In this document: in pieces, positions 1 through 7,487 of the stretch
Layout of the letters: the number at the start of each line of letters is the position of its first letter
How positions within the stretch are numbered: position 1 is the stretch's first letter
From: Spiribacter sp. 2438
Lineage (GTDB): Bacteria; Pseudomonadota; Gammaproteobacteria; Nitrococcales; Nitrococcaceae
Direction: 5' to 3'
Assembly: GCF_009676705.1 (NCBI RefSeq)
Contig: NZ_CP046046.1
Coordinates: 434,001-498,000 of the forward strand
DNA length: 64,000 bases
Translations under genes and position numbers: made by a program
The notes under the pieces: generated by a model
Seen by the model: the letters and a program-made list of their open reading frames with translations, nothing else
What the model was told of the DNA's origin: nothing
Database searches by the model: none

Positions 1-815
1 AACAGCTGGACCCGGAGGCCAGCCCCGTCACCCATCTGGCCCGTCTGGCACCGGACGCCAGCCCACAGGCGCTGCGGGACTTTCTGGGCGGGTTCGATTT
101 TCGCGGTGATCAGGCCCTGGAGCCCGTGGCGCCACTGTCCGGTGGGGAGAAGGCCCGGCTGGTGCTGGCATTGCTGGTCTGGTCGGCCCCCAATCTGCTG
201 TTGCTGGACGAGCCCACCAACCACCTGGACATCGAGATGCGCCATGCGCTGAATCGGGCCCTGCAGGTGTTCGAAGGGGCGGTGGTGCTGGTCTCCCATG
301 ACCGGTATCTGTTGGAAACCACCGTGGCGGACTACTGGCTGGTGGGGCAGGGCACCGTCCAGCCCTTCGATGGCGACCTGGATGACTACCGCCGTTGGCT
401 GGCACGGGACCCGCGCAAGCCGTCCGCCTCGCCGTCAGGCGATGCTCATCCGGAAACCGCCACGGCCACGCCAATGCCCAAGCCGGCGTCGACACCGAAG
501 CCGGACCAGGGCCGCGACCACCGCCGCGCCCGCCGCCAGGCCAACGCCCGGGCCCAGGCGACACTGCGTCCCCTGCGCCAGCGGGTTGATGACGCCGTGA
601 AGGCCCTTGAGGCCGCGGACGCCGAGCTGGCCCGCGTCGAAGCCTCCCTGGCCGACCCGGCGATGTACACGGCCGAATCCGGCGATGCCCTCAATGAGCG
701 GTTGCAGCGCCAGGGCCAGCTGCGTCACCTCAAGGAAGCCGCCGAGGCCGAGTGGATGGCCGCCGAAGAAGCCCTCGAGACGGCACAGAAGACCGAACAG
801 CAACCCGGCGCCTAG
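1..815 (+). CDS. ABC-F family ATPase, YheS-like (3' part only)
   Basis: This is the C-terminal part of a duplicated ABC ATPase of the ABC-F class, soluble proteins that act on ribosomes rather than in transport. The reading frame is open from base 3 to the stop at 813-815, so the gene starts upstream of the window. The second ATPase domain shows the signature LSGGEKARL (codons near 136-162), the Walker B/D-loop [12 protein letters not shown] (about 196-231) and the switch histidine in VSHDR. The segment PFDGDLDDY is typical of YheS. After it comes a low-complexity linker rich in Pro and Ala and a charged alpha-helical tail (about 490-800), like the C-terminal coiled coil of this family. No frameshift is visible. 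Assignment to YheS rather than Uup rests on these tail motifs. Confidence 0.88.
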   Translation, partial: QLDPEASPVTHLARLAPDASPQALRDFLGGFDFRGDQALEPVAPLSGGEKARLVLALLVWSAPNLLLLDEPTNHLDIEMRHALNRALQVFEGAVVLVSHDRYLLETTVADYWLVGQGTVQPFDGDLDDYRRWLARDPRKPSASPSGDAHPETATATPMPKPASTPKPDQGRDHRRARRQANARAQATLRPLRQRVDDAVKALEAADAELARVEASLADPAMYTAESGDALNERLQRQGQLRHLKEAAEAEWMAAEEALETAQKTEQQPGA

Positions 816-852
816 TCAGCGGCCATCGCAGTCGCCCTCTCTGCCGTCGCCT

Positions 853-881
853 TTGCGCCATGCCCCCTCGCTGAGTATGCT
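853..881 (+). promoter_or_regulatory. Candidate sigma-70 promoter of the ABC binding-protein gene
   Basis: TTGCGC at 853-858 and TATGCT at 876-881 are separated by 17 bases, placing the likely transcript start about 40 bases before the ATG at 927. It lies in the only non-coding stretch between the ABC-F gene and the binding-protein gene. Assigned by eye only. Confidence 0.35.
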
Positions 882-926
882 CAAAGCGTTCCCAACTCAG
901 AAAATCCAAGCCGCGGAGTGTTGCAA

Positions 927-2141
927 ATGAGAACAAACGGCAAGCTTGTCGGGGCACTGGCTGCCCTGTCCGTTGTCATGCTGGCGGGGGCGGCCCAGGC
1001 CGAGCCCCTGCGCATCGGCGCCGTCATGCCCATGACCGGCGATCTGCAGGCCTATGGCGAGTCATCCCGCAATGGCGCCGAACTCGCCATTAACGAAATC
1101 AACGCCGCCGGTGGTGTTCTGGGCGAGCCCGTGGAGTTCATCCTCGGTGATTCCCAGACCGAGCCCCAGGCCGGTGTGGATGCCGCCCAGCGCCTGGTTT
1201 CGGTGCGCAATGTCTCGGCCATCGTCGGCGCCCTGTCCAGCGGGGTGACCATCCCCGTGGCCAGCAGCGTCACCTCCGTGGAGGGCGTTCCGCAGATTTC
1301 CAACGCCTCCACCTCGCCGGTGATGACCGATCTGGATGACAACGATTTCCTGTTCCGGACCACGCCATCGGATGCCTTCCAGGGCGTCGCACTGGCCGAA
1401 GTGGCCGTGGAGAAGGGCGTCGATAGCGTTGCTGTCATCTATATCAACAACGATTACGGTGAAGGGCTGGCAGACTCCTTCGAGGCATCCTTCAGCGACG
1501 TGGGCGGCACCGTGGTGGGACGCACCGGCTATGAGCCCGGGCTGTCCTCCTATCGCGGTGAACTGGCCAGTATTGCCGACGGGTCCTCGCCACTGTTGTT
1601 GATCGGCTACCCGGAAAACGGTCAGACCATCCTTCGCCAGGCCCTCGAAGGCGGTCATTTCAGTGAGTTCATCTTCACCGATGGCATGCGTTCCCCGCAG
1701 ATCGTGGAGAACCTGGGTGCCGAGTTCCTGAACGGCAGCTTCGGCACCGCCGCTGAAGCCCTGGATGACACCGATGCGGCTCAGCACTTTGCCAGCGCCT
1801 ATGAGGCGGCCTATGGCGCGGTGCCGCCGGTGCCCTACATCGACACGGCCTATGACGCGGTCTACACCATCGCCCTGGCGGCCGAAGCCGCCCAGAGCAC
1901 GGATCGGGTCGCCATTCGGGATCACCTGAGGGCGATTAACGACCCGGATGGCGTCGTGGTCGGGCCGGGTGAGTTCGCCCGCGCCGCGGAGCTGCTCGCC
2001 GAAGGCACCGCGATCAACTACGAGGGCGCCTCAGGCTCCGTGGATTACGATGAAAACGGTGATGTCGGCGGCACCTTCGCCCACTGGGAAATCCAGGACG
2101 GCGAATTCGTGACGGTTCGGGTCTTCGAACCGGACATGTAA
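927..2141 (+). CDS. Branched-chain amino acid type ABC transporter substrate-binding protein
   Basis: Periplasmic binding protein of the LivJ/AmiC type (hydrophobic amino acid transporter family), which delivers amino acids or short amides to the LivHM permease. I start it at ATG 927 because GGAG at 915-918 is well placed; an in-frame GTG at 918 would overlap that site. The first 25 or so residues form a signal peptide ending in AQA. Mature protein begins EPLRIGAVMPMTG, the usual first strand of the type I periplasmic binding fold, and includes the family-typical segments GAELAINEINAAGG and YINNDYG. Length (404 aa) is normal. The permease and ATPase genes lie at 2679-5965 on the other strand with queF between, so expression is separate. 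The exact ligand cannot be read from sequence. Confidence 0.9.
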   Translation: MRTNGKLVGALAALSVVMLAGAAQAEPLRIGAVMPMTGDLQAYGESSRNGAELAINEINAAGGVLGEPVEFILGDSQTEPQAGVDAAQRLVSVRNVSAIVGALSSGVTIPVASSVTSVEGVPQISNASTSPVMTDLDDNDFLFRTTPSDAFQGVALAEVAVEKGVDSVAVIYINNDYGEGLADSFEASFSDVGGTVVGRTGYEPGLSSYRGELASIADGSSPLLLIGYPENGQTILRQALEGGHFSEFIFTDGMRSPQIVENLGAEFLNGSFGTAAEALDDTDAAQHFASAYEAAYGAVPPVPYIDTAYDAVYTIALAAEAAQSTDRVAIRDHLRAINDPDGVVVGPGEFARAAELLAEGTAINYEGASGSVDYDENGDVGGTFAHWEIQDGEFVTVRVFEPDM

Positions 2142-2163
2142 CTGCCCGTCGGTGAGCCGAGTC

Positions 2164-2185
2164 GGCCGGGGCGTCAGCCTCGGCC
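2164..2185. terminator. Hairpin at the convergent end of the binding-protein gene and queF
   Basis: A 9-base stem (GGCCGGGGC against GCCTCGGCC, one G-T pair) with loop GTCA sits 22 bases after the binding-protein stop and overlaps the last codons of queF on the other strand. There is no clear T run, so it may end transcription weakly or not at all. Confidence 0.3.
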
Positions 2186-2641
2186 GCGGTAAGGGGCAAC
2201 CCCCTGGTCGGGAATCCAGACATCCGCCGGGGGTTCGCCCGTCTGGTAGAACACATCAATCGGAATGCCGCCCCGGGGATACCAGTAGCCCCCGATCCGC
2301 AGCCAGCGCGGCTCCAGCAAATCCACCAGCCGACGGGCCACCGTCATGGTGCAGTCCTCGTGGAACGCCCCATGGTTGCGAAACGAAAACAGAAAAAGCT
2401 TTAGCGACTTACTCTCCACCAGCCAGTCACCCGGCACATAGTCGATGACCAGTTGGGCGAAGTCCGGCTGCCCCGTCATCGGACAGATGGACGTAAACTC
2501 CGGTGCCGTGAACCGCGCCACATAACCAAACCCCGCCTGCGGATTCGGCACCCGCTCAAGCGTCGCCTCCTCCGGCGACGTCGGCACCGCCGTGTTCTGC
2601 CCGAGCTGGGTCAAGCCGGCGTGTGTTTCGTCATGACTCAT
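2174..2641 (-). CDS. queF: NADPH-dependent 7-cyano-7-deazaguanine (preQ0) reductase, short form
   Basis: Reduces preQ0 to preQ1 in the synthesis of the modified tRNA base queuosine. At 155 aa it is the short, single-domain QueF. The nucleophilic cysteine is Cys53 in [12 protein letters not shown], with the conserved Asp60 seven residues on. The NADPH/substrate segment [16 protein letters not shown] followed by FHEDC is complete. The gene follows livM by 37 bases on the same strand and could be read through from the liv operon, although the functions are unrelated. It converges on the binding-protein gene (32 bases between stops). No other queuosine gene is in the window. Confidence 0.95.
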   Translation of the reverse strand: MSHDETHAGLTQLGQNTAVPTSPEEATLERVPNPQAGFGYVARFTAPEFTSICPMTGQPDFAQLVIDYVPGDWLVESKSLKLFLFSFRNHGAFHEDCTMTVARRLVDLLEPRWLRIGGYWYPRGGIPIDVFYQTGEPPADVWIPDQGVAPYRGRG

Positions 2642-2678
2642 GAAGACTCCTGTTAATTGCTCGCAGCCCGCCCCGAGG

Positions 2679-3617
2679 TTAAGACCGCTTCTCTCCCGGC
2701 ATCGGCGGTCGCCGCTCCGGCAGCATCCCCTGGGGCCGGGTCACCAGGATGATCTGCAGCAACACCCCGATCAGGAAAATCCGGAAAGCGCTTTCGCTGC
2801 CAATCAGCGCCACCGGCATCAACCCCGCCAGCAGTTCCGTGGACGACCAGATGATCCACACCACCAGCGCCCCCAGCAGGGCGCCCAGGTTATTGCCGCT
2901 GCCGCCGGCGATCAGCATGACCCAGACCAGGAAAGTGCCGTATAGCGGGCGGAACGCCTCCGGGCTGATGAAGCCCACGAAATGGGCGTATAGCCCGCCC
3001 CCCAACGCCATGATGCAGGACCCCACCACGAAGGCCTGCAGGCGAAAGCGGGCAATGTCCTTGCCGGCGGCGGCGGTGGCCGGCTCACTGTCGCGAATGG
3101 CCCGCAGGACCCGTCCCCAGGGCGAGCGCTGCGCCACCTCCACCATTACGTAGATCAGCGCCACGAACGCCAGAATGACCAGGGTGTAATTCAGGGTGCC
3201 CATGCCCAGGGGCTTGGCGATGCCCGGAATGCCCCGGGTGCCGTGGGTGAGCCAGCCTTCGTTGAGCACGAACAGGCGAATGATCTCGGCAATGCCGATG
3301 GTGGCGATGGCCAGGTAATCGGTTCGCAGGTTCGCGGTGATGCGGCCCACCACCCAGGCCACCGGCAGGCACACCAGCACCGCACCGGCCAGGCCCACCA
3401 GGAAGGGCAAGTTGAATCCCCCCAGCCAGCCATCCGCCGGCCCGGTGGTCAGGATGGCCGTGGTGTAAGCGCCCACGGCAAAAAACCCGGCGATACCGAT
3501 GTTGAACTGGCCGGTCATGCCCCACTGGACGTTCAGGCCCAGAGTCATGATGGCGTATATCCCCACCAGGCCGAGGAAGAAGGGCATGTAGGCGACGATT
3601 CCGGCGAGATCCATCAC
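2679..3617 (-). CDS. livM: Branched-chain amino acid type ABC transporter permease LivM
   Basis: Inner-membrane permease subunit of the hydrophobic amino acid importer. The 312-residue protein is almost all hydrophobic segments separated by short loops. It carries the family-typical [21 protein letters not shown] near residue 31 and the coupling region around [26 protein letters not shown] that contacts the ATPases. The tail is short and basic ([11 protein letters not shown]). Its ATG overlaps the livH stop by four bases (ATGA), so the two are translationally coupled. The partner is LivH; LivG and LivF supply ATP hydrolysis. Confidence 0.93.
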   Translation of the reverse strand: MMDLAGIVAYMPFFLGLVGIYAIMTLGLNVQWGMTGQFNIGIAGFFAVGAYTTAILTTGPADGWLGGFNLPFLVGLAGAVLVCLPVAWVVGRITANLRTDYLAIATIGIAEIIRLFVLNEGWLTHGTRGIPGIAKPLGMGTLNYTLVILAFVALIYVMVEVAQRSPWGRVLRAIRDSEPATAAAGKDIARFRLQAFVVGSCIMALGGGLYAHFVGFISPEAFRPLYGTFLVWVMLIAGGSGNNLGALLGALVVWIIWSSTELLAGLMPVALIGSESAFRIFLIGVLLQIILVTRPQGMLPERRPPMPGEKRS

Positions 3618-4474
3618 ACCGACCCCTTGATGATGCCCTGCGGGCGGACAATGAGCGTGAGAATCATGATGGCGAAGGCCACCGCGGGTTTATAGGTGCC
3701 CGGCAACACCAGCGTGGACAGCTCCATGGCACAGCCGATCACCAGGCCGCCGAGAATGGCGCCATAGGGGCGGCCGATGCCGCCGAGGATGGTGGCGGCA
3801 AAGATGGGCAGCAGCAGGGTCCAGCCCATGGTCGGATGCAGGCGGGTGTCCATGCCCAGCAGGACACCCGCCGCCGCGGCCAGGGCGCCGCCGATGGCCC
3901 AGGTCCACATGATCACCCGCTCGGCGGGGATGCCGGTGATCAGGGCCAGGTCCATGTTGTCACTCATGGCCCGCATGGCCTTGCCCATGCGGGTGCGGGT
4001 CAGGAACCCATGCACCAGCAACACCAGAATGGCCGCGGCGGCAACGATCAGCACATGATCCGGCTTGATGGCAATCGGACCGATCCGCCAGGGCAACTGA
4101 ATGCCCACTTCGTAGACCTGGTTGCTGCCGCCCCAGATCATCTGAATGGCCGAGCGAAGAATCAGCGCGGTGGCAAAGGAGGAAATCAGCAGGATCACCG
4201 GCTGCACCCGGCGAATGCGGCGGTAGATCAGCTGATCAATCCCCACCGCAAGGCCCGCCATGCCCAGCATGGCCACCGGCAGGGCGGCCAGCACCGGCAG
4301 GTTGAACACGGTCACCACGGTCAGCGCGAAGTAGGCGCCCACGGCCATGAAGTCCCCGTGGGCGAAGTGGGCGAAGCGCAGCACGCCAAAAATCATGGTG
4401 GCGCCCACCGCCCCCAGCGCCAGAATGCTGCCGAGGACGATGCCGTTGATGAGCAGGTGGATGAGTTCGATCAT
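3614..4474 (-). CDS. livH: Branched-chain amino acid type ABC transporter permease LivH
   Basis: Second membrane subunit of the importer, 286 aa, with about eight hydrophobic segments. The N-terminal motif LGAVGATMIFGVLRFAHFAHGDFMAVGAY is characteristic of LivH. The cytoplasmic coupling loop is seen around RMGKAMRAMSDNMDLALITGIPAERV. The gene lies 5 bases after livF and overlaps livM by four bases, within the operon livG-livF-livH-livM. Urea-type (UrtB) alternatives cannot be excluded by sequence alone, but no urease gene is near. Confidence 0.92.
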   Translation of the reverse strand: MIELIHLLINGIVLGSILALGAVGATMIFGVLRFAHFAHGDFMAVGAYFALTVVTVFNLPVLAALPVAMLGMAGLAVGIDQLIYRRIRRVQPVILLISSFATALILRSAIQMIWGGSNQVYEVGIQLPWRIGPIAIKPDHVLIVAAAAILVLLVHGFLTRTRMGKAMRAMSDNMDLALITGIPAERVIMWTWAIGGALAAAAGVLLGMDTRLHPTMGWTLLLPIFAATILGGIGRPYGAILGGLVIGCAMELSTLVLPGTYKPAVAFAIMILTLIVRPQGIIKGSV

Positions 4475-4479
4475 GCCGG

Positions 4480-5184
4480 TTATCCGCCCAGAAACATTTC
4501 GGCAACTTCCGGGTCGGCCAGCAGCGCCGGGCCGGTGTCTTCGTGGCGATTCTCGCCGGTGGCGAGGACATAGCCCCGATCCGCCACCGCCAGGGCCTGG
4601 CGGGCGTTCTGCTCCACCATGAGCACCCCGATGCCCAGCTGATTGATTTCCTGGATGCGCTGGATGGTCTCGTCGATCAGCCGGGGGGACAGGCCAGCGG
4701 TGGGCTCGTCCAGCATCAGCAGATGAGGATCCACCATCAGGGCCCGGCCCATGGCGACCATCTGCCGCTCGCCACCGGACATTACCCCGGCCTGCTGGCG
4801 GCGCCGCTCCTTGAGCCGCGGGAACAGCGCAAAGACCTTCTCCAGCCGCGGTGTCAGGTCACCGGGGACGGCATAGGCGCCCAGCTCCAGGTTTTCCAGC
4901 ACTGACAGCGACGGGAAGATATTGGCCTCCTGGGGCACGTAGGCGACCCCTCGAGTGACCATGCGCTCGGGGGGGCGATTGGTGATGTTTTCACCCAGGT
5001 AGGTGACCGTGCCGGCGCGAATGGGCACCAGCCCGAACAGCGCCTTCATGGCCGTGGACTTGCCCGCGCCGTTGGGACCCACGATGACCACGATTTCATC
5101 GGCTTCGACGTGCAGGTGGACGCCACGCAGGATATCCACGCCGCCATAGCCCGCATATAGGCCTTCCGCTTGGATCAGGCTCAC
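4480..5184 (-). CDS. livF: Branched-chain amino acid type ABC transporter ATP-binding protein LivF
   Basis: One of the two ATPases of the importer. I start it at GTG 5184, giving 234 aa, the normal LivF length, and beginning MSLIQAEGLYAGYGG. The livG stop codon (5186-5188) is one base upstream, which implies coupled translation. Open frame continues upstream but only as the shadow of livG. Walker A is GPNGAGKST, the signature is MSGGERQMVAMGRALM, and Walker B is LLMLDEPTAGLSP. The motif YVPQEANIFPSL is the Q-loop form usual for LivF. Confidence 0.93.
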   Translation of the reverse strand: MSLIQAEGLYAGYGGVDILRGVHLHVEADEIVVIVGPNGAGKSTAMKALFGLVPIRAGTVTYLGENITNRPPERMVTRGVAYVPQEANIFPSLSVLENLELGAYAVPGDLTPRLEKVFALFPRLKERRRQQAGVMSGGERQMVAMGRALMVDPHLLMLDEPTAGLSPRLIDETIQRIQEINQLGIGVLMVEQNARQALAVADRGYVLATGENRHEDTGPALLADPEVAEMFLGG

Positions 5185-5185
5185 G

Positions 5186-5965
5186 TCATGCCGCTCCGGC
5201 CTGTCCGCTGGCGCCGGTGCCCAGATAGGCTTCGCGCACTTCCGGGTTGTCCCTGAGGGTCGCCATGTCGCCGCTGGCGATGAGCTCGCCATTGGCCATG
5301 ACCTGGACCGGGTCACAGAGACGGGCGATCAGGTCCATGTCGTGCTCGATGACGCAGAAGGTGTAGCCCCGTTCGCGATTGAGGCGCTCAATGGCCTCCG
5401 CCAGCTTGCCCAGCAGGGTCCGGTTGACGCCGGCGCCGGGTTCGTCGAGCAGCACGGCCCGGGCGTCGGTCATCATGGTGCGCCCCAGATCCAGGAGCTT
5501 TTTCTGCCCGCCGGAGAGATTGCCCGCCAGCTCATCGCGGAGATGGCCGATCTCGAGGAATTCCAGGACCTCATCCGCGCGGCGCAGCACTGCCCGGTCT
5601 TCCCGGATGACCTTCCACCAGGTGAGCCAGCTGCGCAGCAGGTTTTCGCCGGACTGGGCGGCGGGGACCAGCATGAGGTTTTCGCGAACGCTCATCCGGG
5701 AGAATTCATGGGGAATCTGGAAGGTGCGTACCAGCCCTTTGTGGAAGAGCTGGTGGGTGGGCAGGCCGGTGATGTCCTCGCCATCCAGCCGGACACGACC
5801 ACTGTCCGGTGCCAGGGCGCCGGCGACAATATTGAAAAGCGTAGATTTGCCGGCCCCGTTGGGACCGATCAGTCCGGTGATGCTGCCCGGCTCGACGGTG
5901 AAAGAAACCTCGCGGACTGCCTGCAGGCCACCGAATGCCCGGGAAATCCGCTCAATTTCTATCAC
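5186..5965 (-). CDS. livG: Branched-chain amino acid type ABC transporter ATP-binding protein LivG
   Basis: Second ATPase of the importer (259 aa). It has Walker A GPNGAGKST, the LivG-type long insertion between Walker A and signature (PHEFSRMSVRENLMLVPAAQSGE), signature LSGGQKKLLDLGRTMM, Walker B ARAVLLDEPGAGVN and the switch histidine in CVIEHDMDLI. The C-terminal segment ASGDMATLRDNPEVREAYLG is typical of LivG. It is the first liv gene of the minus-strand operon, 27 bases downstream of slyD, and is followed directly by livF. Confidence 0.94.
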   Translation of the reverse strand: MIEIERISRAFGGLQAVREVSFTVEPGSITGLIGPNGAGKSTLFNIVAGALAPDSGRVRLDGEDITGLPTHQLFHKGLVRTFQIPHEFSRMSVRENLMLVPAAQSGENLLRSWLTWWKVIREDRAVLRRADEVLEFLEIGHLRDELAGNLSGGQKKLLDLGRTMMTDARAVLLDEPGAGVNRTLLGKLAEAIERLNRERGYTFCVIEHDMDLIARLCDPVQVMANGELIASGDMATLRDNPEVREAYLGTGASGQAGAA

Positions 5966-5992
5966 CGCTACGCCTCCGTGGGACGAGTGCCG

Positions 5993-6457
5993 TTACTCGT
6001 TGACCTGGCCGTTTTCGATTTCCTGATCGGACGCCTCGCGGACATCGGACACCTTGACCTTGAAGTTCAGGGTCTGTCCGGCCAGCGGATGATTGGCATC
6101 CACGGTGACGCTGTCACCGCTCACCGCCGCCACGGTGACGATCTGGGTGCCGTTCTGGGTCTGGGCCTGAAACCGCATGCCGGTCTCGACGTTGTCGACG
6201 CCCTCGAACATGCTCTTGGGAACATCCTGCTGGAGCCGGTCGTCGCGATCACCGTAGGCTTCTTCCGGCGGCACGGTCACTTCCACGTCCTCGCCGGCGG
6301 CCTTGCCCTCGAGGGCGTTTTCCAGCCCCGGGATGATGTTGCCCGCCCCATGCACATACTGCAGTGGCTGGCCTTCGGGGGAGGCGTCAATCACCTCGCC
6401 GTCGCTATCGCGGAGTGTGTAATCGATGGCGACCACCGCGTTTTTGGCAATCTGCAT
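5993..6457 (-). CDS. FKBP-type peptidyl-prolyl isomerase, SlyD-like
   Basis: Catalyses cis-trans isomerisation of proline peptide bonds and acts as a folding helper in the cytoplasm. The start at ATG 6457 gives 154 aa beginning MQIAKNAVVAIDYTLRDSDG, the usual SlyD start, with an AGAGG ribosome site just upstream. The FKBP half is split by an insert-in-flap domain (about residues 70-125), as in SlyD. It lacks the histidine-rich C-terminal nickel-binding tail of the enterobacterial protein and ends ENGQVNE, so a metallochaperone role is not supported. It heads the strand leading into livG, with its own promoter candidate at 6491-6519. Confidence 0.9.
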   Translation of the reverse strand: MQIAKNAVVAIDYTLRDSDGEVIDASPEGQPLQYVHGAGNIIPGLENALEGKAAGEDVEVTVPPEEAYGDRDDRLQQDVPKSMFEGVDNVETGMRFQAQTQNGTQIVTVAAVSGDSVTVDANHPLAGQTLNFKVKVSDVREASDQEIENGQVNE

Positions 6458-6490
6458 GGAAACCTCTGCGCACAATAAATTTGACCGCGT

Positions 6491-6519
6491 ATTGTAAACC
6501 TCGGGGCAATGGCCGACAA
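6491..6519 (-). promoter_or_regulatory. Candidate sigma-70 promoter of slyD (and possibly the liv operon)
   Basis: Read on the minus strand, TTGTCG (6519-6514) and TACAAT (6496-6491) are separated by exactly 17 bases and lie about 35 bases before the slyD start. The -10 matches the consensus at five of six positions. This is one of the better promoter candidates in the window. Confidence 0.5.
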
Positions 6520-6593
6520 ACGCCGCCGGCTGGTCATGGTTCGTCGAAGCGGCTAGGCTCCAGCGCTGATCCGATGCCGAGACAGGAGCGCTT

Positions 6594-7487
6594 TTGGCCA
6601 CATCCACGGTACCCGGCGGTCCGGCCGCCTCCACCCACGCCCGGGGGCTGCTGCTTGCTCTGACCGGCGTCCTGCTGGTGAGTTTCGATGCGCTGCTGGT
6701 GCGGCTGGCGGTGGCGCCCCACTGGGACATTGTGTTCTGGCGGGGCTGGCTGATCGGACTGACCCTGGGCGTCTGGATGCTGTTCAGCGGCCAGCGGCTG
6801 CGCCTGCCGCCGGGGGCCGGGCACCGGGCGCTGCTGGCGATTACCGTGCTCATGCTGGCCGGCAACACCGTGCTGTTCGTGTTGTCGGTGTCGTTCACCG
6901 CCGCCGCCAATACCGTGGTGATTCTGGCGGCCTCGCCGTTCTTCGCCGCGCTTTTCTCCCGGGTGTTCCTGGGTGAGGCCATTCGGCTACGGACCTGGGT
7001 GGCCATCGTGGTGTCCATCGCCGGCGTGATCGTGGTGTTCGGCGGTGGCCTGGGCGGTGGCCATGCCCTGGGGGATTTCTTTGCCCTGACCCTGGCGGTG
7101 TGCATGGGTGCCCAGCTCACCATTCTGCGGCGTTTCCCGACGGTGCCACGGTTGCCGTTGATTGCCATCAGCGGTGCGGTGGCGGGACTGATGGCGCTGC
7201 CCTTTGCGGCGCCGCTGGAGCTGTCGGCGCAGAGCTATGTGGTGGTGGGCGTCATGGGAATCGTGCAGATGCCCCTGGCCATGGTGCTCATGGCGGTGGC
7301 GACCCGCTATCTGCCGGCCCCGGAGGTCAGCCTGTGTCTGTTGCTGGAGACGGTGCTGGCGCCGATATGGGTATGGTGGGTGCTGCGCGAGGCCGTCCCG
7401 CCGCTCACCGCGGTGGGGGGCACCCTGATTCTTCTGACCCTGGCGGTACACGCCTGGCTGGCCCTGCGAGAGGAAAAAACCCCATGA
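6594..7487 (+). CDS. EamA/DMT family transporter
   Basis: Predicted inner-membrane exporter of the drug/metabolite transporter superfamily, with ten hydrophobic segments in two EamA repeats over 297 aa. I use the TTG at 6594 because AGGAG at 6584-6588 precedes it; no ATG is available near the N-terminus. The first repeat shows SFDALLVRLAVAPHWDIVFWRGW, and the second ends with LLLETVLAPIWVWWVLREAVPP, a typical end of the EamA domain. It overlaps the following peptidase gene by four bases (ATGA), so the two are co-translated. The substrate cannot be assigned from sequence. Confidence 0.85.
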   Translation: MATSTVPGGPAASTHARGLLLALTGVLLVSFDALLVRLAVAPHWDIVFWRGWLIGLTLGVWMLFSGQRLRLPPGAGHRALLAITVLMLAGNTVLFVLSVSFTAAANTVVILAASPFFAALFSRVFLGEAIRLRTWVAIVVSIAGVIVVFGGGLGGGHALGDFFALTLAVCMGAQLTILRRFPTVPRLPLIAISGAVAGLMALPFAAPLELSAQSYVVVGVMGIVQMPLAMVLMAVATRYLPAPEVSLCLLLETVLAPIWVWWVLREAVPPLTAVGGTLILLTLAVHAWLALREEKTP

